A stretch of DNA of 64,000 nucleotides, from NCBI RefSeq assembly GCF_033958435.1, contig NC_134160.1, positions 15,363,001 to 15,427,000 on the forward strand. Direction: 5' to 3'. Source of the DNA: Carettochelys insculpta (Eukaryota > Chordata > Testudines > Carettochelyidae). The notes under the pieces are model-generated. The model worked only from the letters and a program-made list of their open reading frames with translations, was not told the origin of the DNA and searched no databases. Of this stretch, positions 55,431 through 64,000 are shown one piece after another (position 1 is the stretch's first letter; each line of letters starts with the position of its first letter). The position numbers and the translations under genes were made by a program.

Positions 55431-55528
55431 GAGCCCTACCTGGGGCTCAGAACTGCCAACTCCCAGCCCTGGACAGTGCTCCTTCCCATGGCCAGGGCAC
55501 TAACAGGCTCTCCCTCTGCTCACTACTA

Positions 55529-55844
55529 CAGGTTGAACCTCTCTCGGCCGGAACTCTCTCATCTGGCAACATCCATAATCTGGCATGATTTCGGTTAGCT
55601 GGATGACCATTTACCACGGGTTTGGCCAAGTTTCCTGTAGTCCCATAAAGTTTGTCTCCAGACACCAGTCCTGGCTCTCAGTGTGCTGTGCTGTTGTTTA
55701 GCTGTAATTTACCCCCACATATCTTCTAAGAGCCCAGTAAGCAGAGGAAATGCTAGACAACTTTGACCTCCCATGGTCTGGCAAATTCTCGCATCTGGCA
55801 CCCGGCTGGTCCCAAGGGAGCCGGATTAGAGAGGTTCACCCTGT
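55529..55844 (-). mobile_element. Tigger/pogo-like MITE (copy 3, inverted)
   Basis: Ends CAGGTTGAACCTCTC and 'gagaggttcaccctg'. The interior is the reverse complement of copies 1 and 2 ('agtcccataaagtttg', 'gctagacaactttgacc'). Confidence 0.65.
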
Positions 55845-56817
55845 TGTGGCATTTAGAAACATCATGAATAATAGTGATGGCATTTGCTAGACTGCAAGGC
55901 CTTCTGTTCAGCGCTTTGCCATATGCCAATGGAACTCCCCTGTAGTCAGTGACCTGGCACTGGTCTTTGTGAGAGCAGAAGTGTCTCCTGTAGGTGTAAA
56001 ACTCCCTTCACCTACTACAGAAATGCAGCCCTCTCTGGAAAGGAGCAAGGCGGCTCTTTACCGGTACTCAGCAACATTATGTAGTGGCTATTTTCAGGAG
56101 AGGGAAGTGAACAATAAAATGTTTCCATTTTAAAGTGCAGGGGAAATTTCAGCAAAAAGAATGTCATTGCTCGCATTGGAATGCGGCCCACAGCTGGGAA
56201 GTGTGCCAGGGAAGATTTAATGCCTGAAAGTGGTCAAGACCTTGGTTTGAGATCTCACGCAATCATTTAAAATTCCTTAGAAGGTCTGTCATCAGTGGAG
56301 TTGGAAGAGAGGTTCAGGTAGTTCAAGGATATCTCAGCTGCTTGACATATCAGGGAAAGAGCTGGTAGAGGAGGGAAATTAACGCAATCCAAACCATCAT
56401 GTTTTGAGAACGGACTGAAATTGTGATGCTGTCCTTCTGGGTGGGGGGTGGGTCAAGATGCATTACAGCTTTCAAGGTGGGAACAAGAGGGGGCTTCTTA
56501 CATTCCATTTTGACTCCTTGCCTTCGACAGGTGCTGATGCTGAATTTCTACAGCTGGAAGCGAGAGGTTCAGACTGGCCTACAGGTAAACTTGCACGGGA
56601 ATAAAGAAGTGGTTTGTAATTCACAATGTGTGTGGACACATTTCTAGACCTAGATGGGAAACAGCTTTCCTGACCTGCGAATACTTGTGGGATTTCCATC
56701 ATTTTCCCAGGCTGCCTGGGGACAAACTAGAGAACTGTCCACCTTTTTTGTGACAAATGAAGCAGCGAGAGACACCCCACACAACTCCGCTCTGTACAGT
56801 ATACGGATTGGGCTCTA
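55845..56817. other. Non-coding stretch
   Basis: No feature recognised. Confidence 0.4.
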
Positions 56818-56935
56818 CCCTAAGATGTGGGAGACCCAACTTCTAGTTCCGGAGTTACCTAATTTGGGAGAAGGACTAAACTTCGGTCTCCCACATTCCA
56901 GGCAAACATCTTAACCACTGGGCTGTTCCGGGGTC
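56818..56935 (-). repeat. tRNA-derived SINE
   Basis: On the minus strand 'cagtggttaagatgtttgcc', 'tggaatgtgggagaccgaag', 'tttagtcc' form a tRNA head with A box and a mutated B box. Confidence 0.5.
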
Positions 56936-59900
56936 TGTCTGTCTTCCCAAAGTCCATCCAGGAGCAGAGTTCCCACCCCCTCACAGTACACACACTGTGG
57001 AGAAAGTGCTGGCATGGCCCCACCATACATACGTCAATACAGAAGCATCCTGCTTTGATGTACCTGAGATTTTGACCTGATATAGACAAGCCCTGGAAGG
57101 GGGGATGTGAGTGGGATGTGAGGGGTTCTCAGACAGTCATAGCCACCAAGGGGACAGGGAAGCTTGGAGGAGCCCCAGATTCTGTCTACAGACACACCTC
57201 CAGCAGGCACCATTAAACCTTCCTCTCTGAAGCAGCACCAGGGACCATGGAGAGACAACAACTTGGCTGGAAGAACCAAACTGAAATAAACCAAGAGTTC
57301 CCTTGGCTGGGACGGGAACCTGCAGGAGAAGATTGGAAGCCCGGCCAGGAAGAATTAGCTTTGCTTCAAATGGAAACTTCCCTCTGGAAGCATGTGCACG
57401 ACAGAAGGCCAGATGAGAAGTGAATCACAGATGCCAGGAGCTGCCTCTCCTCTCAAAGGTGAAGCAATTGGTTCCCGTATACTCCCTGCACCAGTAATGG
57501 CCCCAGAGCAGGGCTTGATTAAACTCGCTTCTACAGAGTCAACATTCTGGAGTTGAAACCTATTAAGGAGATAACCATTTTCACTGGATATGGCCCAAGG
57601 GAGCAAACTGGTGGGAGCAACAGCCAGGGGAGCCTGGCCACAGAGCAGTGACCTTTCCAATCCAATTTCCTGAAGGCCCATCTGACAACAAACGGTTGCT
57701 TTGTACCCAAGCGCTGAATGAAGGGGTTATGACACGGGGCCTCGGGGTTCAGCGCAAAGGTGGGAAGAGGCAGACAGACCTCTCCTGCATAGATTCAGAG
57801 CCTTCACTTTCCCTCCACGCACCTAACAAAAGGAAAGAGAGGATTTGAGCTGGCCGCATGCCAACAAGTCAGCCCTGGCCTTTGCCGATTGTCCACTCCT
57901 CATTATGATTTCTTTAGGGCTGGAGATGCGTAGGGGTTACTTCCAGAGTGGCACTGTGCTAAGCACATGGCCAAGCCACATCCTCCCAGCACAGCCCTCA
58001 GCAGGAAGGGCTTCCCAGCTGAATTGATTCATCCTCAGTAATTTAAAAGCACAGCAGGAAAAGTGGAGAGTTTGTGCCAGCACACTCCCCTGCCCACATG
58101 GTGGTAGCAAGCCCACCCCTCCATTACCACAGCCACAGCCCACACCTCCTCCCATCTCGTCTCTACCCCCGTGCATCCACCAGCACAGCTGCCATTGGCC
58201 CTGTCCCCTCCAGACACATGCACAGCAGTCGAGTGCAGATCTTGGCTTTCAGCCCAGATACCTCATTTGGCATCATCTCACCTGAGCAATGACACAGTGC
58301 CCAGGCTCCTTCGGCTCTCTAGGAAGGCATTGGCAACACTCACCCCTGAGCCAGCAACAGGCCTTGGGCCTGGGGAAAAGGAGGAGGAGACTGAAGTAGA
58401 GGGCAAGGGTGGTAAATCAGAGCCCCCGGGGTGCAGCTGAGTGTCCTACGGACCTTCACACTGCCCTGGATGGCATGGGGAGAGGCAGCTGGACATCTGT
58501 GGATACTTCTCATCACTCCAACCCAGAGGCCTAAGAAATCTGGCATCCCATAAACACCCACATTCCCAGCCATGGAGGGATCCTGGCAAAGTCCCTGGGA
58601 ACAGGTGCATCTCACCCGACGCCTGTCCCCCTGCTCCCAGCACCTGGCACCAGTCAGACTCACAGGGAGGGTGCAAACAAGGCCAGGAGTGGACTAGCCA
58701 CCAGCACACAGAAGTAAATGCTGATAAGTCCAACATGAGCATTCAAGTCAACCCTGCGGAGAGGGGAGGGAGAGACCCATCCCTCGTTACTAACAGTCCC
58801 TGGGTTGCATTGTCTCCAGGGCATGGAGGGTCGGTCACTCCCATAGGCATCTGCAGAAGCATGACTAAGAGGGCTCCAGACTGGCTAAGAAAAGTCAATC
58901 ATAAACCCTTCCGCCATCATATATGCCCATGATCCTGCAGCTCCAGACCAAGTCAGGCTGCTGGTCCTTTGCCCACCCACACACAGACTAATGGACACCC
59001 CATACCATGTCTCCTCGGGGCCCCACTACCCAACCCTGGCCGGGTTTCACCTGTGTTTCTGTAGCCCACAACCACTGCACTGTCTCTGACTAGCCTGGTG
59101 AGATCAACAGAGTTCAGGGGTCAGTGGTTAAGCCGGGGAAGTAAAGTGGGACAGGGGTGGGCAAGCCGGGCTCTGGAGATCATCTCCGGGCAACATGAAG
59201 GCTCTGGCAGGCCAAGCCTCACCCGTTTGGAGACTGAGCTCCCTTGCCTACAGCTGTGAATTAGACTCCATTCTGTACTCCACTCTGGTGCCTCTTCAGC
59301 TCTCTCCAACCAGCCCTGACCTGGGGCCAAGGAGGGGCTGGGATGAGGAGAGTTGTAGGGGGACCTGTTTGTGACACCCGGAGAAGGACCCAAGGGAGGT
59401 TTCTCACCCAAGGCCCCGAACGGGCCCGATCTTCACTCCCCGCCTCCAAGAGTCATTCCTGCACCTGCAGCAGCGAGCAACGGCGTTTGGAACCCAGCAC
59501 ACTGCCACTTTGTTACACAGCCCCGCACCGCCACCCACCCTGCAGGGAGCAAACCCAAAGCAGCTGCGCTCAGCCATTCCTCTCCACGCTCCCAACGCGC
59601 ACAAACAATAGACACAAGCTGGCGACCGCAGGCCAGCTGGGGATCTGGCAGGAACATGCTGTGCTGGGATGAGGAAGAGACACCCGACCTGCTACTACCC
59701 CACAGAGCAGAACTTCGGGGCCATGGCTCCACAAGGCTGTCTCAGAGCCAGCCAGACGTAGGCCCCTCCCAACACTGTGTCACAACAGGATGGCGACGTT
59801 TGGATTCAGTGCAATGCTGCTGATTCAAGACACCACATCCCACCCCCACCTCCCAACATCCTCGGTGACCCACGAGCTTTGAGTCACCCCAGACAGTCCG

Positions 59901-61199
59901 AACCTGGAGCCTTGACTCAGCCCTTCCACCATTGCACAACGCAGGCCAGGATTTAGGGAGCCGGGGACCACTTCTGTGCTTAACATGGTGCAGTCTCTGG
60001 ACAGCAGCTATCAGGAATCTGTGCACCCCTGCACATGGCTGTGCCACTGGTGCACTTGTGAGTCAACCGCCAGGCCTCATGCCTGGGGGGCACACGTCCC
60101 ATGGCTCCCACAACTGCTCCAGACTGGATGCAATCATATTCCCCTAGCCCATGATTCCCTGGGATCTAGCCCATAATTCCCGCGAAATCCAAAAACCCTA
60201 CCAATTGCCCAGCGAGCCCAGACAGGTGAGCTGCTTCCATAGGAACTGACCAGTTTGTGATCTCACCCTGCAGCAGGGGGCTGCCCCCAAAGGAATTGCT
60301 GAGCTATCAGAGGCTGAAGAGAGCTGGCGGGGAGCATCGGGTGCAACCCGCAGGGAGACAGCACCAAGCACACGGCTGCCGAGGGCCGTGGCTGCAGCAC
60401 ACATGCTCACGCAGCACTCTGGGCCAGGCTCACTAGCCCACAACTGTGTCACTTGACTGTGCTAGTCAGCCAGAGGGGCCCACGTAGAAAGAGACCATTA
60501 CAGCCGGCTGCCAAGCCCTGTCTCTTCTTGGGCATGAGAGGCACTCCAAGCCCTGGCAAAGAGCTCAGTCTCCCAAGGCAGGCTGAGGTGGGTAACAAGG
60601 GGGGCACGTCAGGGTTTTGTTTGAGAGCCACAGCCATCAGACCTGAGCTTGGCCAGCGTTAAAGAACCATACAGGAAGCTGGAGCCAGGGAGGAGGGTGA
60701 AGCAGAACGGTGGTGAGATCGTTTACAACCAGCCTCTGAGTGAGCTGAAAAAACCCACCGCGCAATGCTGAAGAAGGACCCAACGCTTGGCCCTTCCGTC
60801 CAACGCCAGCCCCCTAACAGGGCTCCTCTGAGAGCTGAGCCCAGTTCCAGCCATCTCCTTGCACCACCCACACACCGGAGTGGGGGCTCCCGGGGCCCTC
60901 CCGCCAGCGCAGATACAGTGACCTAACAGAGCTGTTAGTTAAACCAAGTCTGCCACCGGTCAATAGCGAGGCGGGCTCTTCAGCTGAATGGGTTTGGTAT
61001 TGAGACGCAGCAGGAGCATCCCCCGGGCTGTAGGGCGGGCAGGTGGCTGCTGCACGGTGCCTACAGCCCCTCCCTGCCCGTGCAACGTCTGGGGCACTGG
61101 CGTCATGGGGGGGAAAGTGGCATGTGCCTCTCTGGAGACAGAGGGGTGGGATCCGCCGCCTCCCTGCTCCAGGGACATCCGAGGAGCCCCAAACGTGGC
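56936..61199. other. Non-coding stretch left of the CpG island
   Basis: A MITE-like terminus ('gatatagacaagccctggaa') lies at about 57078-57098. Otherwise no repeat or exon recognised in about 4.2 kb. If the minus-strand exon at 61.9 kb is real, this is the start of its first intron. Confidence 0.45.
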
Positions 61200-61893
61200 T
61201 CTGGTCCCTAAGGCCCCAGGTCTCCCCGGGGGCGGAGGCTGACGCTCTCCCCGAGCCGGACCTCAGCCTGTCCGTGCCCAGGAGGCTGTCCCGGGCCCGG
61301 GCCCGGGCCCGTTTCCTGGCCAGGAGCCAGGCGGGGCGGGGGGAGCAGAGGGAAGCGCCGCGGTCGGTCGCTCCCCCCGCGGGGGCAGCCTGGGGGCGCC
61401 TGTCACCCGCGCCGGGCCGGGGACCTGCGGGAGCGGTGGGGGGGACGGTGTCCTTCTCCGGGGGGGGGGGGGCACCGCGGCTGCAGCCCGGGCCGGGCGG
61501 TGCAGAAGCTCCCGCCGCCCCCTTCCCCGCACCACCTGCTGCGCCGGCAGCCCCCGGCCCCGCCCCGAGCCGCCGCGCCGGGGTCCGGGGCAGGGCGGAG
61601 CCCACCCGGCGGCTGCCCGGGCCGGCAGGGCCCAGCGCTCCGGCAGCAGCGCCGCGTTGCGCCGCCCGGTGGGCCAGAGCCGGCAACTTTCCGCCCCCGC
61701 CCCCGGCAGCGCCAAGGCCGCGGCGCCAGGATCCCCCGCCCCAGCCCGGCTCCCCGGGGACCTGCCCGCGCCCCCGCCCCCGCCAGGCCACTTGTTCCAC
61801 CCGCGCCGCGCCGCGACCCCCAACTTTCCGCGGCGGCGCCTCCCCCGCAGCCCGGGGCCATTCGCCGCCACGAAGCCCAAAGGCCCCGGGGTC

Positions 61894-61899
61894 ACTCAC
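61894..61899 (-). other. Splice donor of putative exon 1
   Basis: GTGAGT directly after a complete CTG codon (phase 0), an exact match to the vertebrate donor consensus. Confidence 0.5.
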
Positions 61900-61947
61900 C
61901 AGCGCAGCGTGGCCGGCCAGGAGCAGCAGCAGCGCCAGCCGAGGCAT
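61900..61947 (-). CDS. Putative first coding exon: signal peptide (gene not identified)
   Basis: An ATG at 61945-61947 with A at -3 opens 16 codons, MPRLALLLLLAGHAAL, up to a GTGAGT donor. The basic N-terminus, Leu5 core and small residues before the junction are those of a secretory signal peptide. First exons that stop right after a signal peptide, in phase 0, inside a CpG island, are common in genes for secreted or membrane proteins. The upstream minus-strand sequence (from 61948 rightward) would be 5' UTR and promoter. No second exon was found in the window and I do not recognise the gene. The alternative is a chance frame, because Leu-rich reads are frequent in GC-rich DNA. Confidence 0.45.
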
Positions 61948-62344
61948 CGTCCTGCCGGGCGGCGGGGCAGGGGGCGACTCTCCTTTGTTCCCGGCGCACC
62001 GGGGCGGGCGCGCGGCTGCTGCCGGCGGGGCTGGGGCTGCGGGCGCTGCGCAGAGGCCAGCCGGGCTGTCCGGCTCCCGGTCGCGCTGTCTCCTTCCTGC
62101 CCGCCGGCCCCCGGCTCTGCCTGCGAGCATCAGAGCCGTCCCTCGGCAGGAAACGTGCGCTCCTGATCCGCCTCCATCCCTCCCTGGCAGGCGGGGAGGG
62201 GAGCGCGGGAGGACGGAGAGATTGCAATGCCCCCTACCGTAGGCTGCGCCGCCGCCTCTCCCCGGCCTGGGCAGCCAGCGGTGTCCGGACCCCGCCCCGG
62301 GCTGTGCTGACAGGGGTCCTGGGGCCGCAGGGGAGCAGCCCCAG

Positions 62345-63110
62345 GGAGCAACACAACGGGCACAAGGTGTATCACACCCCGCGAGGCCTGCACACGGCCC
62401 TGCACGCACACCCCCCCGCAGGAACGCACACATAGCGCTAAACACACACACCCCACAGGTATACACACATAGTGCTAAACACACACACCCCACAGGTACA
62501 CACACACACACAGGTATGCACACATAGCTCTAAATACACCCCCCCAGGTACACGCACATGCACACACAGCCCTACACACACACCCTGCAGGTATGCACAC
62601 ATAGCTCTAAATACACACACCCCACAGGTACACACACACACACACAGGTATGCACACATAGCTCTAAATACACCCCCCCAGGTACACGCACGCACACACA
62701 CAGCCCTACACACACACCCTGCAGGTATGCACACATAGCTCTAAATACACACACCCCACAGGTACACACACACACACACAAGTATGCACACATAGCTCTA
62801 AATTCACACACCCCCAGGTACACACACACACACAGAGCCCTACACACACACCCTGCATGTATGCACACATAGCCCTAAACACACACACACACACACACAC
62901 ACAGCCCTACACACACAACCTGCACAGGCATGCACACATGGCCCTATATATACATCCCACAGGCGTGTTCCACCAACTATGCACACACAGCCCTACACAC
63001 ACAGAGAGCCCTACACACACACATGCACACACACAGAGCCCAACACAAACACCCTGCAGGCATACACACACAGCCCTACACTCACACACAGCGCAGGCAT
63101 GTAGGTGTAA
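62345..63110. repeat. CA-rich minisatellite with alternating 77/57-bp spacing
   Basis: The anchor GTATGCACACATAG starts at about 62514, 62591, 62648, 62724, 62782 and 62859. Spacings are 77, 57, 76, 58 and 77 bp, so the true unit is a ~134-bp pair of related monomers. Degenerate CA-rich DNA continues to about 63110. It creates long frames on both strands (Cys/Val-rich and Thr/His-rich) that are not genes. Confidence 0.9.
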
Positions 63111-64000
63111 CCCACACACCTAGGGGGTGGGTCACTCTCCCATGTAGTGGCACCTCCACCAGGAGTACAGTGGGGCGCTGAGAGACTCCCCTGCATGTGA
63201 TGGAAATCAATGCAGGATGCGGGGGCAGCTGCACTCCTACTTCCAGCACCGACGAGAGGTAGGCACGCGACACAGCCTCACACTCAGCACTGCCCTCTAC
63301 TGGTCCCCTTCACGTTGTTTTTCCCATTCTTCAAAACACTGGAGACGAGGGCCTCAGTCCTGCTGTTGCCGCTGCCTGGCCTTCCGGAGCCTGGAGCGGA
63401 GCCAGCAGAAGCTAGAGAGGGTTTGGAGTCCAAGGCGCTCCATCCCATCTCTTTGGTTTTTAACTCTAGCCAAGGGCCAATGACTGGGAGCTGAAGCCAG
63501 GCAAATTCCAGTGGGAGGAAGGCACCGATTCTTAACAGTGAGCTGGAGGAAGCAGCGGAGCAAACGCCCATTGGCAATGTTGGCTCCTGCATCTCTTGCC
63601 TTCACGCCCAGGCTGGCTGCCTTTCTGGACGGTGTGCATTAGCCAAGCCCAAGTTGGGGGCTCAGCACCAGGCAGGCTAAGGCTGTGGAGTTCTTTACTT
63701 CTGTGACTAGGGTTATTGAAGCATGACCAGAACCAATCTGCAGGAGCCTACGTGGGAAGAAGGATGCCTAGGCCCTGCTCCAGCAGGATGAGAACCTTGC
63801 ACAGTAAACCACATGTAGTTGTGTCTGCGTCCGGAGAGGGAGCTGGTGCCGCTGGGTCTTGAATGGCTGCCAGGGGCTGCCAGAGTTGGGCTGGATAATC
63901 AAAAAGAGAGTGCTGGAGTGGGTGGGTGGGGTCAGCCCCCCCAGGGAGGGCAGGGGAGTGTTCCCTAGCAGGGTGCATGTGGCTGTCAGAATCCAGTACA
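63111..64000. other. Non-coding stretch to the window end
   Basis: No exon, RNA or repeat recognised. It is upstream of the putative minus-strand promoter. Confidence 0.45.

Larger units (their letters stand above)
61200..62340. promoter_or_regulatory. CpG island, likely promoter
   Basis: About 1.1 kb of extreme G+C with CpG at undepleted density, in sharp contrast to its flanks. It includes several CCCCGCCCC/GGGGCGGG boxes of Sp1 type (for example around 61558 and 62003) and no TATA box that I can defend. It covers the putative first exon on the minus strand and its upstream region. A poly(G) run sits at 61462-61472. Overlapping frames of 399 and 569 codons on the two strands are by-products of composition. 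Confidence 0.75.

Noticed and set aside
60814..62523. 569-codon minus-strand open frame (and a 399-codon plus frame over it)
   Set aside because: It spans the CA-rich repeat and the CpG island, is Pro/Gly/Ala/Arg-rich low complexity, and reads straight through the GTGAGT donor. Only the 16-codon signal-peptide piece is kept as a candidate exon.
62438..63123. Cysteine-rich 'repeat proteins' on the minus strand and Thr/His-rich ones on the plus strand
   Set aside because: Direct translation of the CA-rich minisatellite; all frames are open because the repeat has no stop words.
1..64000. CRISPR arrays, operons, prokaryotic promoters
   Set aside because: All evidence points to a vertebrate nuclear genome; the tandem repeats lack unique spacers of constant length.

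Overview
This is vertebrate nuclear DNA, most likely from a cryptodiran turtle. The case rests on repeats: a Cry-type tRNA-derived SINE head with Pol III A and B box motifs, CR1 LINE fragments, a DIRS-type tyrosine-recombinase retrotransposon, Penelope-like hairpin relics, fold-back MITEs beginning GGGCCGTGTCTACAC, and many eroded MIR copies. There is no prokaryotic gene organisation. Most open frames are chance frames in GC-rich or tandem-repeat DNA and are not annotated.

The strongest coding content is mobile DNA. A DIRS-like element fills 4.3-10.4 kb on the minus strand. It has inverted termini, an internal complementary region, a broken Gag frame, a reverse transcriptase/RNase H/methyltransferase frame with one nonsense codon, and an apparently intact tyrosine recombinase. 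A PIF/Harbinger transposase relic lies at 13.1-15.1 kb. Two 5'-truncated copies of one non-LTR LINE family (16.2-17.4 and 29.8-30.4 kb) each have a clean 12-bp target-site duplication. CR1 fragments lie near 22.8-23.9, 43.4-44.1 and 46.5-47.1 kb. DNA-transposon derivatives include four Tigger-like TA-flanked MITEs, hAT-like elements and two fold-back MITEs, one inside a 526-bp palindrome. Several hairpin repeats carry decayed hammerhead-ribozyme-like cores, as expected of Penelope-like elements.

The only candidate host-gene sequence is at the right. A CpG island (about 61.2-62.3 kb) contains, on the minus strand, a short signal-peptide exon with a good Kozak context that runs into a consensus GTGAGT donor at 61,894-61,899. 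If this is real, the gene runs leftward and much or all of 1-61.9 kb may be its first intron. I could not identify the gene or a second exon. Next to the island is a CA-rich minisatellite with alternating 77/57-bp spacing (62.45-62.95 kb). A 65-bp minisatellite lies at 48.5-49.0 kb.

The rest is intronic or intergenic sequence with old repeats and no supported gene. All family assignments come from reading the sequence and were not tested by database search. Repeat boundaries are approximate unless a duplication or terminal motif fixes them.
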